Positions 25,274-35,175 of a DNA stretch of 64,000 nt are shown piece by piece. The translations under genes and the position numbers were made by a program. The notes beneath the pieces are model-generated. The model did no database searches and was not told the DNA's origin. It worked only from the letters and a program-made list of their open reading frames with translations. Each line of letters begins with the position of its first letter. Position 1 is the first letter of the stretch. The stretch is from Sphingobacteriales bacterium (GTDB lineage Bacteria > Bacteroidota > Bacteroidia > Chitinophagales > CAIOSU01), in the NCBI GenBank assembly GCA_027483645.1, contig JAIXUD010000010.1, positions 250,001 to 314,000 of the forward strand. Reading direction: 5' to 3'.

Positions 25274-28058
25274 ACTTTACCACCGTCACCTGCCCACTTT
25301 CAATCACCTCTTTTCCATCACTTAGGCGCAGTGTGAAGATGAAACTGTACACGCCCATATCCACTGGTTGGCCTTTACTGCTGCCATCCCAAGGGAAAAC
25401 ATTGTCGTAAATAAGCTGCCCCCAGCGGTTGAATATCTTGAAATCAGTAACCGTCACACCACTTTCTTTAATGATATAGAAACGGTCGTTCAGCCCATCT
25501 TGGTTGGGTGTAAAGGCCCGTGGAATCCAGTATGTATTGGGGAAGGTAACATTGATAAAGATGGAATCCAGCAACCTACAGCCTTGCGAGTATACCTCCA
25601 GCACATAAAACTGGTCGTTTACGGGCGTCACCACAGGGTCTGGGCAATCCAAGCAGTTAATGTTGACCGCAGGCCCCCAGCTAAACGAATCCACTGGTGG
25701 GGCCTCTAGATTTATGGTAGCACCCAGCGCCGCGCTTTCGCCCAAGTTGAAGGCCGAATCTGGTGTAGCGAACAAATCAAAAGTAGGTAGGTTGGGTCTT
25801 AAGGTGGTTACACTATTGCTGGTTCCGGTACATCCGTTACCGTCGGTTACCACTACATCAAAGTTATCAATGTCGAACGTGGTAAGCTCGGCATTGGTGC
25901 TGCCGTCGCTCCAGTTGTAGCTTACAAAAGGCTGGGTGGTGTTAAAGGTCGCTCCCTCGCCAGGGCAGATGTAGGCCGTATCGGGCACCACTACCGGCAC
26001 TGGGTTAGCACCTGAATATACCACCACGGTATCCCTACGGAAACAACCTTGATCGGTAACCCGCACAATGTACAGAATGGTATCCAAGGTGCCCGCTGGT
26101 ATATTGGCAATAGGGTTAGCCGAACCCGGAGCGGTTAGGAAACTTGCGGCCGCCGGCGGTTCGGCTGTCCAATTATAGGTTGGGGCAAAGCCGCTGCTGG
26201 TAGGGCTACCCCCTAGGTTTGCCGAACCACCTTCGCATAGGCGGGCGGTATCGCCGGCATCCGCGGTAGGGCTAGGCAGGGCAGTTATAAATATATCCTG
26301 CGGCACAGCAGGGTTATCGCAAAAATCGAACGCGGTGCAACTGATAAATAAGTCGGTTTCAGTAGTAACGGTGATGATAGAATCGGTCTGGCCATCGCTC
26401 CATTCGTAGCGGTATGGCGGCACGCCCCACTCTGGGTAGGCGGTAAGGCTCACCGTGTCGCCTGCGCAAATGGTATCGCGGCTCAGGGTAATGACGTTTT
26501 CTATGGTCAGCGCCTCAATGGTAACGGCCCAATAATGCCCACGGGCGCAGTTGTAGCCGCACACATCGCCATCGCACTGCATCTCCATATTGCGCAGCTC
26601 AAAGTTCAGGAAGTAGTTGGGGCACTGTGGCGGTATGCACGCCAAGTAGCCAGGGTAGCGCAGTGCGCTTGCCCCTGGTACCAAGTTTGGGTCGGTAGTA
26701 CAGGTGCCTATAAACGGTGGTGCGGCTGGGTCGCAGGTAAGCTGGCCGGTGGTGGTGCCGCACTCCACGCTACGTACTTCCATCCTTACATCACTAAACT
26801 GGCAAAACGGCGGCTGCAGCGGTGGTGTACCGCAAGTAGCGGAGAAGGTGTTTTCGTACTCAATGTCGATATACGTATCCTGTATATCGCTCATACCCGG
26901 CACCTCCACTTCTAGTTGAAAGTTACAGGTTAGGGGCATATTGCTAAAGCCCATATTCGCCCCGAAGTTGTTCTGCGGGTCGGCTTGCGAGAACCTGCCC
27001 AAGCTGTCTTTGCCTTCCACCAATGGGTCGATGTATACAGGGTACCGTAGGTTGGGGTCGTTTAGATAGGAGACTGGCACGTAGATTTGGAGGGTGTAGT
27101 ACTCTCGGTAAAGTGCGCTCCACGATGGTGGGGTTTGATGTTGCGTAAGTTTATATCTCCCCGATGTGCCATAGCCATATCCATCATAATACTTAGCCTC
27201 ATGTATCTGGAAAAGGATATCGCCAGTGGTATTAGTTATATTGATATCTCCAACAAATAATCCATCGGTGGTATAGCTACCATTACTTGCATAAGCAATT
27301 TGATTCGAAGAAGCTTGATAAAGATGGGGGATGATTAGCTGCTCAAAGACCATATACTTTACCCCATTCGGTATATTGGGTTTTTGATGTAAAACAAAGT
27401 TTGTTTTTATTCCCTCCCTCTTAAAGATGTGCTGTATGGTTACATTAGGCCATGCATTAGTAATTTGCACTCCATCACTACCTTTGGTTTCCCCCGTAAG
27501 AGCAATTGGGCTCAATGAGGTGTTTTGACCGTTTGCATCCACAAAATAGCAATCAAGCTGCGAATTAAATTCTAACCATCCTTTGCTGGTCGTAATGCCC
27601 GTAAAATTACTTGCCGGATTATAGCTATGCTGGGTAGGATAAGCGATAGTTGTATATCCTTGTTTCAATGGCTTCATCCTATGGTCCAGCGTCACCCAAA
27701 ACCCATCCTTGTTCTTATAATGTAGTGGAAAGAACGATTTCTGGCTATAATGGTGCTTGCCATTGGTACCCGGCTCTACGAAGTGGCGGCTGTAGGCGGT
27801 GCGCTTGCCAATTTCCTCATAGCAGTTTTTACACTGGGTATTATAGGGCAACACGCCAAACTCGGGGTGCTCGCGCAAGCTATCGGGAAACAGCTTCGGA
27901 TCTTTGCTCACGTCCATCTTTACTTCGGGCGTAAAGGTGTAGAAGTTGTAAACCTTAGGCTGCATCAAGGGTTTATCGTCTCCTTGGTCGCTATTCTTTT
28001 GGGCCGCCAACGGCAATGTTATACCCAATACTAAACAAAACAAAATTAGCCTCTTCAT
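25272..28058 (-). CDS. Large secreted protein with gliding motility-associated (T9SS type B) C-terminal domain
   Basis: Signal peptide; C-terminal IPRAFTPNQDGLNDRFYI..FKIFNRWGQLIYDNV..PVDMGVYSFIFTL. Confidence 0.92.
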   Translation of the reverse strand: MKRLILFCLVLGITLPLAAQKNSDQGDDKPLMQPKVYNFYTFTPEVKMDVSKDPKLFPDSLREHPEFGVLPYNTQCKNCYEEIGKRTAYSRHFVEPGTNGKHHYSQKSFFPLHYKNKDGFWVTLDHRMKPLKQGYTTIAYPTQHSYNPASNFTGITTSKGWLEFNSQLDCYFVDANGQNTSLSPIALTGETKGSDGVQITNAWPNVTIQHIFKREGIKTNFVLHQKPNIPNGVKYMVFEQLIIPHLYQASSNQIAYASNGSYTTDGLFVGDINITNTTGDILFQIHEAKYYDGYGYGTSGRYKLTQHQTPPSWSALYREYYTLQIYVPVSYLNDPNLRYPVYIDPLVEGKDSLGRFSQADPQNNFGANMGFSNMPLTCNFQLEVEVPGMSDIQDTYIDIEYENTFSATCGTPPLQPPFCQFSDVRMEVRSVECGTTTGQLTCDPAAPPFIGTCTTDPNLVPGASALRYPGYLACIPPQCPNYFLNFELRNMEMQCDGDVCGYNCARGHYWAVTIEALTIENVITLSRDTICAGDTVSLTAYPEWGVPPYRYEWSDGQTDSIITVTTETDLFISCTAFDFCDNPAVPQDIFITALPSPTADAGDTARLCEGGSANLGGSPTSSGFAPTYNWTAEPPAAASFLTAPGSANPIANIPAGTLDTILYIVRVTDQGCFRRDTVVVYSGANPVPVVVPDTAYICPGEGATFNTTQPFVSYNWSDGSTNAELTTFDIDNFDVVVTDGNGCTGTSNSVTTLRPNLPTFDLFATPDSAFNLGESAALGATINLEAPPVDSFSWGPAVNINCLDCPDPVVTPVNDQFYVLEVYSQGCRLLDSIFINVTFPNTYWIPRAFTPNQDGLNDRFYIIKESGVTVTDFKIFNRWGQLIYDNVFPWDGSSKGQPVDMGVYSFIFTLRLSDGKEVIESGQVTVVK

Positions 28059-31000
28059 TAGCGTATCAGGGTTAGGTGCCCTTGTTTTTCAATGGGCTGT
28101 CCGTTCACATCCTTGGCTTGGATGTAGTAAACAAATGTACCGAAGTTTTGCAACGCGCCTTTATGCCTGCCGTCCCAGCCTTGACCCAGGTCGTTCAGTT
28201 CCCCTAGGTCGCTGCTTTCGTATACCAGCTCGCCCCAACGGTTGTAAATTTTGATGGTATAATCCGTTAGGTTTTGGGCGAATACGGTAAAGAAGTCGTT
28301 CAGGCCGTCGTTGTTTGGGGTAAATGCTGCCGGTACTTTAATGATGTTGTCGCAATCAAAATTCTCGGCATTAAACACATACAGCGTGGCGCAGCCTTGC
28401 CCTGCCGGTAGGTACTGGGCGGTGTAAGTACCTGACTCAGTTACCTGTATATTGCTGGTAGTTGCGCCAGTACTCCATAGGTATTGGTTGCCAGTACCTT
28501 CGGGTAGTTGCAATACCAAGTCTTTATTGATGCAGATAAATACGGTGTCTTCTTCCGTTTTTTCTACAGTCACCTCAATCGCTATCGTATCCTGCGCTTT
28601 ACAGCCAGTGGTAAGGTTTTCTGAGGCCAATATATAGGTTATGCTTTCGTTCGGGCGGATGCTTTGGGTCAAGGCTGTGGAATCCGACAAACCCGCAGTC
28701 GGCGTCCAAACGATGTTGCTACCATTAGTGGTGGCTTGTATATTTACCGTTTCGCCTAAGCAGATGTTGGCATCGGTGCCCGCATTGATGGCTGGGGCTG
28801 GTAGTACGCCAAGGTTCACCTTGCCGGTGTTGCCGCAGCCGGTTGGGTTGCTCACAATTACCTCGGCTACCTCGCTTTGGGTAGGGTAGTAGGTGGTACT
28901 GCGGGTACTATCACCATTGCTCCATTGGTAGCCAAGGCCCGAAGTGGTGGAATAGAACACGCTACCCGCCCAAACACGTGGCTGCAATGGGGCGCTAAAC
29001 AGCCCACCCATCACCGCGCAAGGGTGTAGGTTAATGATGCCATCAGTATTGATGGGGTTACCAAAGCCCGTTATGGTGCGGAATTTCAGGTTGTTATTGT
29101 TTGTAACGTGTACATACACGCCCAAGGTATCGCCTGCAGGTAATGGTAGCGAAATGCTTACCGGTATATTGGTAACGGCACTGGTAGGCTGCGGCGTGGT
29201 AATAGTTGCCGAACCCCAGAACGACCAATCGGCCTGAACGGTTTCATGGCCTTGAAACGAACCTTGCCTTACATAAACAGTCACATCCATTTGAGTGGTC
29301 TGCGCCGCCACTACCGCAATGGAGTCGATGGTGACTTCGGTAATAGCCGTAACATCAAACATAAAACCCTTCGTGTTGCTGGAGGCGGTTAGCGTAGTGG
29401 TGCGTAGCTCTCGCGGTGCCGATTGGAAACTGGCGGTAAGGCGAACCGGTTCGCCAGCGCAAACGGTGGTGTCGTTGCCAGCTTGTACTTCCAATAGTGA
29501 TACTACTTCAATATCATACGATACGGTGTTACCCCCACAATCGTTCAAAGCAAAGTTGGTAAGGGTGGCCGTTCCTACAGAATCAAACACTACCAAAATC
29601 TCGTTGTTTGATGTATCTACTATCCGCCCAAAGGATGCCGTCCATTCATAGAAGGTTGCTTTGAGGAAAGGTACGCTGAACACCGCCGTATCACCTAAAC
29701 ATACTAGCTGCGGTCCCGATATGTTGCCTGTAGGGGTGCTTATTACATCCAATTCATATGGTGCTGAGAATGGGCCGTAGCAGCCATAATTGATTTCTCG
29801 AACTAGTAGGGTATAATTGTTTACTGCTGCGCCTGTCCAGTCTACCAATAGTGTATTGCCCGGCCAAATAAAAGCATTACCATTGTTAATACCATTAGAT
29901 GCCCACTCATAATCTGAGTCGGGGTTGTACGGGTTGATTACAAATGCTTCGACCCCAGCATTGCAAATAATTGAATCTGGCCCCAATATCTGCGGTGGCA
30001 CGCTGCTCGGCGCACCGATAGTAATACGGATAAGGGTACCAAATTGGTTGGTAGTTACTGATGAACTATCGGAAATGATGCGGGCGTAGTAAGCGCCTGG
30101 AGCAATGCCCAGTGTGGTCAATACATTCAGCCCAGGTATGGTAAGGGTCATTACATTACTTACGGTATCATACTCCGCAGCCAGTCCACCGGTATTAACA
30201 ACCGCTAAGGTTTGCATACTGAGCAGTTGCAGCTGGAACAGGTTGCCATTGCCATACCTCGCCACGCTATCCCAATAGTTAATATCCACATTTATGGTAG
30301 TATCCACGCCTACGGTTTCGCTTATGCAAAAGCTCATATCCAGCGTTTGGTTGGTTTCCATATCGCAATGCTTAATGCAGAATGGGCCGTAAACGGTACT
30401 TTGGGCAATAGGGTTGGTTGAGCGCACACGAATAAGATAGCCACAACCCGGTGGGGTACGGGGTATTTTGCCAGAAATATTCCCAGGGGGCGAACCCAAT
30501 AACGGGTCATAAGTGGTTGTGCTGGCAAGGCTGCCCACGAACTGCGGGTTTAAGAAACTACCGCTACTATCTGAGAGCTCTGCTATGTAATTGTTGCCAT
30601 TGGTAAACACCCCCGAGGAGGTAAATTTAATATCTATCACACTCTGGCTGCAGAGCGTATCGGGGTCGGTTGTTACTACTGCCGATTGTACATTAACGGT
30701 GTTGGGGCAGTTTTGTATTACAAAGCAAACGCTGGCTGTACCCGTAATGGTGGGTGCGGGCGACACCCGATTAAGGCGGATGCGGTAGCAAGTGCCCGGT
30801 GGAATGTTGCCCGGTATAGTGGCTGCAATAAAGCCGTTTGCTTGATTGGAGATGTTAAACACTCCGAGGTCGGTAGGGTTGTTGAAGTTGCCTATGCCGT
30901 TGGAAAGCTGAATCCTAAAGGTACCAAAGCACATTGGGGTGGAAAGTTGCCACTGGATAATAAGATTGTTTAATTGGCAGATAGGGTCAGGGAAAACGTC

Positions 31001-31705
31001 AACGGCGGTGATTTCTACCGGGTTGTTCACATCATCGTAAGTACCTACTACTTGTATATCATCAATACCAAATGAGGAGGTGGTGGCTTGTGCGGTGCCA
31101 TTGTTCACCCAACGGAAACCGATGCGCAGGTTTGATACGTTATCAAAAGCTGGGTTGCTTACTTGCTCATATTTCCAACGTTTTTGGCTGCGGTACTGCG
31201 TGCCAGTGGATGTCCAAGGGCCATTGTCGATACTGTAGAGCAATTCGCCGTAAGCATTTGGGTTGGCATTGATGCTGTCGGCTTCGGCAATGTAAAAGAA
31301 CACCACTTTTACATCTGTCATGGCTAGGGTACAAAAGCCGTTAGTAAGGTGCGCAAAGCGGTCAGAAGCGGCATTGGGGTTAAAGTTGCAGTTGGTAATG
31401 CCGCTAACCGAATCATGTATGTGTAGGTATCGGCTATCAGGCGCCCCGAATATGGTACCGAAGTTGGTACTATCCTGGCTGATGGTGTTGGGGTAGGTGG
31501 GTGCACCTGTGTAGTTGTCGTTAACTATCCATTTGTTGGTGCCACTGTTAGTGCCAATGCCCGTATCATTAAGGGCAAACGGCGGGTTCACTCCCTCAAA
31601 ATCTTCTACATACAACTGTATCTGCTGTTGCGCCAGCAGTGGGCTTGCCGATAGCAGTAGGGCTAGCAGCAGGGGGAGGAGGAGTTTATGTAGCATTTGG
31701 TTCAT
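28058..31705 (-). CDS. Large secreted protein with gliding motility-associated (T9SS type B) C-terminal domain
   Basis: C-terminal VPAAFTPNNDGLNDFFTVFAQNLTDYTIKIYNRWGELVYES..NFGTFVYYIQAKD. Confidence 0.93.
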   Translation of the reverse strand: MNQMLHKLLLPLLLALLLSASPLLAQQQIQLYVEDFEGVNPPFALNDTGIGTNSGTNKWIVNDNYTGAPTYPNTISQDSTNFGTIFGAPDSRYLHIHDSVSGITNCNFNPNAASDRFAHLTNGFCTLAMTDVKVVFFYIAEADSINANPNAYGELLYSIDNGPWTSTGTQYRSQKRWKYEQVSNPAFDNVSNLRIGFRWVNNGTAQATTSSFGIDDIQVVGTYDDVNNPVEITAVDVFPDPICQLNNLIIQWQLSTPMCFGTFRIQLSNGIGNFNNPTDLGVFNISNQANGFIAATIPGNIPPGTCYRIRLNRVSPAPTITGTASVCFVIQNCPNTVNVQSAVVTTDPDTLCSQSVIDIKFTSSGVFTNGNNYIAELSDSSGSFLNPQFVGSLASTTTYDPLLGSPPGNISGKIPRTPPGCGYLIRVRSTNPIAQSTVYGPFCIKHCDMETNQTLDMSFCISETVGVDTTINVDINYWDSVARYGNGNLFQLQLLSMQTLAVVNTGGLAAEYDTVSNVMTLTIPGLNVLTTLGIAPGAYYARIISDSSSVTTNQFGTLIRITIGAPSSVPPQILGPDSIICNAGVEAFVINPYNPDSDYEWASNGINNGNAFIWPGNTLLVDWTGAAVNNYTLLVREINYGCYGPFSAPYELDVISTPTGNISGPQLVCLGDTAVFSVPFLKATFYEWTASFGRIVDTSNNEILVVFDSVGTATLTNFALNDCGGNTVSYDIEVVSLLEVQAGNDTTVCAGEPVRLTASFQSAPRELRTTTLTASSNTKGFMFDVTAITEVTIDSIAVVAAQTTQMDVTVYVRQGSFQGHETVQADWSFWGSATITTPQPTSAVTNIPVSISLPLPAGDTLGVYVHVTNNNNLKFRTITGFGNPINTDGIINLHPCAVMGGLFSAPLQPRVWAGSVFYSTTSGLGYQWSNGDSTRSTTYYPTQSEVAEVIVSNPTGCGNTGKVNLGVLPAPAINAGTDANICLGETVNIQATTNGSNIVWTPTAGLSDSTALTQSIRPNESITYILASENLTTGCKAQDTIAIEVTVEKTEEDTVFICINKDLVLQLPEGTGNQYLWSTGATTSNIQVTESGTYTAQYLPAGQGCATLYVFNAENFDCDNIIKVPAAFTPNNDGLNDFFTVFAQNLTDYTIKIYNRWGELVYESSDLGELNDLGQGWDGRHKGALQNFGTFVYYIQAKDVNGQPIEKQGHLTLIR

Positions 31706-31845
31706 CTGTTAATCGGTTGATCAGTTAATCAGTTATCTGTTAATCTGTTCTACTTTGTTTATTCGCCCGCACTTTTGGTTAGGTATGCCTACTTGTAATT
31801 TTTTGCCTATTAGTTATTACTGATCAACCGATCAACCAATCAACC
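31706..31845. repeat. GTTAATC/GTTGATC short-period array with an inverted partner
   Basis: 31706-31750 array and 31821-31845 tgatcaaccgatcaaccaatcaacc; shared 12-bp perfect core atcggttgatca. Confidence 0.75.
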
Positions 31846-31849
31846 ACAC

Positions 31850-33895
31850 TCAGTCCTCATAATTCACCTCAATCTGCTTATCGCTCAATATCTTAAACTC
31901 TGTTCGGCGGTTCTTTTGGTGGCAAGGGCAGTCTTCGCTGTTGCTCTCGTTGCTGCAACCTTCTTGTCCCGTGCAACCCTCCACCGGTTTGCCTTCACCA
32001 TAGCCTTTGGCCGTCATGCGGGCTTTGTCGATGCCTTTACCAATCAAATAGGCTACGCAACTTTCCGCACGTTTTTGGCTCAGCGTTTGGTTGTAGGTCT
32101 CGCTGCCGCGGCTATCCGTGTGCGAGCTTAGCTCGATAGTGATGCCTGGGTTTTCTATTAAAATCTGGTATAGCGAATCGAGGGTAGGTTTCGACTCCTC
32201 GCGGATGTCCGACTTATCATAGTCATAGTAAATGTTGCGCAGGCTGTAGCTCTTGTCTTTTACGATGCGTTTCAGCAAGATGTCTACCGTCAGCGTATCC
32301 GATGTGGTAAGGCCCATGGTACTGAATGCCGCCGAGCCTTTCAAGTAACCCGCCATGCCCCCTACCAGTTTGTAGTTGGCATCAGGGTTTAGGGCGAAGA
32401 AATAGGGTTTATTGGCGCCTAGGGTGAATTCGCTGACCAATATATCTTGATCCAAACCTTTATAGCCCGATAGGTATAGCGATACCTTGGCCCCGTTAAG
32501 CGGCGTACCTAGGTCGGCCTCATCTAGCACAAAGCCTTCCACACCCAAGTTGAGTACATTGTATGGCTCGAAGGTAAAGATGTCATCGCAGCAGGTAATG
32601 CTTTTTAAGGCTATAACACCCACGCGGTTGCTTACAAAATACCCATTACGGCTATTGGCAGTAAAGCGGTAATACATGTCATCCACAGGTGAGTTTACAG
32701 GGTAGCCCACGTTCTTTGGCTCCTCCCATTTAGGCCCAGCACCAGTGGAATAGAACACATCATACCCGCCGCAACCCGCATGACCTGTGGAGCTAAAGTA
32801 TAGCGCGCCCGTGCTAGCGTCATAAAAAGGCGTCGCCTCGTCGCGGTCGGTATTGATTTTGGCGCCTATGTTCTTCGGCGGGCCAAACTTGCCATTTTTG
32901 CCAAGGATGGTATACCAAATATCCTTACCACCACGGCCGCCTGGGCGGGTGCTGGTGAAGTATAGTACATCGCCTTCCACTTTGTAAGTGCCTACGGCGG
33001 GGTGCGTATTGGTGTAGCCGGCCAGGTTTATCTCTGGGCCAAGGTCAACCGGTTCGCTCCATACGCCGTCCTTCAACTCGCTTAAGTAGATGGCGCAATA
33101 GATTTCACTTACGGTTACCTCTTTGCAAATAGTAAAATAGAAGCGCTTTTTATCTGGCGATAGGTTGCCGTTGGCCACGTGTGCACCCGCAACGTTAAAC
33201 TGCTGGAAAGGCACTGGCTCGTCATACCCGTTGCCAGTAATCTTGGCTTCGTAAAGCTTTAGCATGTGTGCGCCGTTATCCGCTTTAATGATAACGGTAT
33301 CGGTAGGCAAGGTGGCAAACAACAAGGTATTGTCGTTCCATATCATCGGCGAAATATCGGAGTATGCAGAGTTTACACCCGCCCCCAAGTGCTTTATGTT
33401 TACCAAAGCAGGGTTATCGATGCTCTTTAGAGCCAGTTCGCAACCTTCGGCTTCAATCTTTGCCCAACGTTTGATGTTGGTCATGTCCTCGCCGCTGTAT
33501 TTTTTAGCTATTGCCGCAAACTTCGGCATGGCATCAAAGTACTTGCCGTTCATCTTCATCATCATCGCCTGCCAGTATTCGGCTTGGGGGTATTCGGTTG
33601 CTTGCTTTTCTACTAGATAGGTAAACCACTCTTCGGCTTTTTGGTAGTCGCGGGCTTGGTAATATACATTGGCCAGTTTCCACGCCACGGCATAGGCCTC
33701 GGGCTTTTTACCAATGATGGTTTCGTACATTTCGTAAGCACCGTATAGGTTGCCAGCAGCTAGGCGCTTTTCGGCAATCTTAACGCTCTTTTTGTACTTA
33801 AATTTGGCTGGCTTTTTGTTGGCAGTACTATCCTGTGCCCACAAAGCGCTTGCAGCAAGTGTTAGTATTAGTAGTATCGTAATAGGTCTGTACAC
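31850..33895 (-). CDS. OmpA family protein with TPR-like N-terminus and WD40/PD40 repeats
   Basis: C-terminal IYYDYDKSDIREESKPTLDSLYQILIENPGITIELSSHTDSRGSETYNQTLSQKRAESCVAYLIGKGI. Confidence 0.93.
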   Translation of the reverse strand: MYRPITILLILTLAASALWAQDSTANKKPAKFKYKKSVKIAEKRLAAGNLYGAYEMYETIIGKKPEAYAVAWKLANVYYQARDYQKAEEWFTYLVEKQATEYPQAEYWQAMMMKMNGKYFDAMPKFAAIAKKYSGEDMTNIKRWAKIEAEGCELALKSIDNPALVNIKHLGAGVNSAYSDISPMIWNDNTLLFATLPTDTVIIKADNGAHMLKLYEAKITGNGYDEPVPFQQFNVAGAHVANGNLSPDKKRFYFTICKEVTVSEIYCAIYLSELKDGVWSEPVDLGPEINLAGYTNTHPAVGTYKVEGDVLYFTSTRPGGRGGKDIWYTILGKNGKFGPPKNIGAKINTDRDEATPFYDASTGALYFSSTGHAGCGGYDVFYSTGAGPKWEEPKNVGYPVNSPVDDMYYRFTANSRNGYFVSNRVGVIALKSITCCDDIFTFEPYNVLNLGVEGFVLDEADLGTPLNGAKVSLYLSGYKGLDQDILVSEFTLGANKPYFFALNPDANYKLVGGMAGYLKGSAAFSTMGLTTSDTLTVDILLKRIVKDKSYSLRNIYYDYDKSDIREESKPTLDSLYQILIENPGITIELSSHTDSRGSETYNQTLSQKRAESCVAYLIGKGIDKARMTAKGYGEGKPVEGCTGQEGCSNESNSEDCPCHQKNRRTEFKILSDKQIEVNYED

Positions 33896-33916
33896 GTGGT
33901 AGTATCGCTTTAGTGG

Positions 33917-34930
33917 TTATAGCCTAGGGCAAGGCACTAGTACCGGACCTGGGTCGCTGCTTGCGCCAAATTTGCCGGTATATATCAACGCTATCTCAAA
34001 TCCTCCAGTAGGTTTGGGGGCAGCCTGTAGGCCCGATGTGGTTACATCGTAAGCCAAGCCCAACCGAATACCCTTAAACTCAGCGCCTGCGGATATGATG
34101 CCCGCATCGCTAGTGCGCCACCAGCCACCTGCGCTCAATATCACAGGGTCGTTTATGGAGCCTAGGTGGTACTCCACCGCTGTGCCCAGGTTCACTTCCA
34201 TGGCTTTGTTCTGGTTCATTACTATGTAGTTGGGGGTAAGGTACCAACGCTGGTGCAGCTTTATGCGTAGGCCGCCATGTATGGTGTAGCGCATTTTTAG
34301 GCGTACATCTTGGTTCATAAAGCTCTCCTTGGGCTGTGTAAGGTGGAACACGCTCACGCCTTGGTAAAGCCCAATGCGCTCATGTGGCGTAGCGCTCCAT
34401 AACAGCCCAGCGTTCATATCAAAATAGCCAATGCTGGTGTTGGTAAAATTTTCGCCACTCATCAAATTTGGGTCAAAATCAACACCATTGAACACCGAAG
34501 GGAATGTAAGCCCAGTGGTACGTAGTTGACGTTGTACATAGCCTGCCTGAATACCAAGGCCCAGAAAATGATTGCCCTTTTTGCTGAGGAGCTTGTGGTA
34601 CGAAGCGGAAAGATAGCCTGAGAGCAAACTCACCGTGCCATCACCGGAGCGATCGTGTACGGCTACTACACCAACGCCGAATACATCTTTTTTGAGCTTG
34701 TTTTTCAGCAATTTCATATCATAACCGGCTGCAAACGTAACGTATGGTGAGGTTACGGTAGCCCACTGGTTGCGGTAGATGCCCGATACCCTATAATCGC
34801 CCTGCGAGAACCCAGTTAAGCTAGGGTTAAGGGTGAGCGGCGAGGCGTAAAACTGCGAAAAGTGTATATCCTGCGCGGCAATACACAAGGGAAACAAGAG
34901 CGAAAATAGGAGGAGGTAAACGTTCCGCAA
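33917..34930 (-). CDS. PorP/SprF family type IX secretion system membrane protein
   Basis: AQDIHFSQFYASPLTLNPSLTGFSQGDYRVSGIYRNQW signature. Confidence 0.95.
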   Translation of the reverse strand: MRNVYLLLFSLLFPLCIAAQDIHFSQFYASPLTLNPSLTGFSQGDYRVSGIYRNQWATVTSPYVTFAAGYDMKLLKNKLKKDVFGVGVVAVHDRSGDGTVSLLSGYLSASYHKLLSKKGNHFLGLGIQAGYVQRQLRTTGLTFPSVFNGVDFDPNLMSGENFTNTSIGYFDMNAGLLWSATPHERIGLYQGVSVFHLTQPKESFMNQDVRLKMRYTIHGGLRIKLHQRWYLTPNYIVMNQNKAMEVNLGTAVEYHLGSINDPVILSAGGWWRTSDAGIISAGAEFKGIRLGLAYDVTTSGLQAAPKPTGGFEIALIYTGKFGASSDPGPVLVPCPRL

Positions 34931-35120
34931 GGCTGGTTATTTTGTGTACGTTAAGATAGTTTTAAAAGTAATGAAAAATTTGGAATTGCGAAGCAGGAAT
35001 TTTTATGGAGGAGTGTGGAAAAGAGTTGGACGATGGACGATGGACCATAGACCATCGTTGTTTATATGCCCTCTTATCCATTAATCTGACGCACTCTCTC
35101 ACGCTTTAGCGTAACCCATA

Positions 35121-35153
35121 AAAAAAGGGGGACACCTTTCGGTATCCCCCTTC
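35121..35153 (-). terminator. Rho-independent terminator of rpsA
   Basis: Minus strand gggggataccgaaaggtgtccccc followed by a T-run. Confidence 0.85.
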
Positions 35154-35175
35154 GTAACTATAGCTAACGAAAAGC

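Noticed and set aside
27650-27934. 94-aa plus-strand ORFs inside the T9SS gene
   Set aside because: Antisense to a well-supported 928-aa CDS; no start context or domain.
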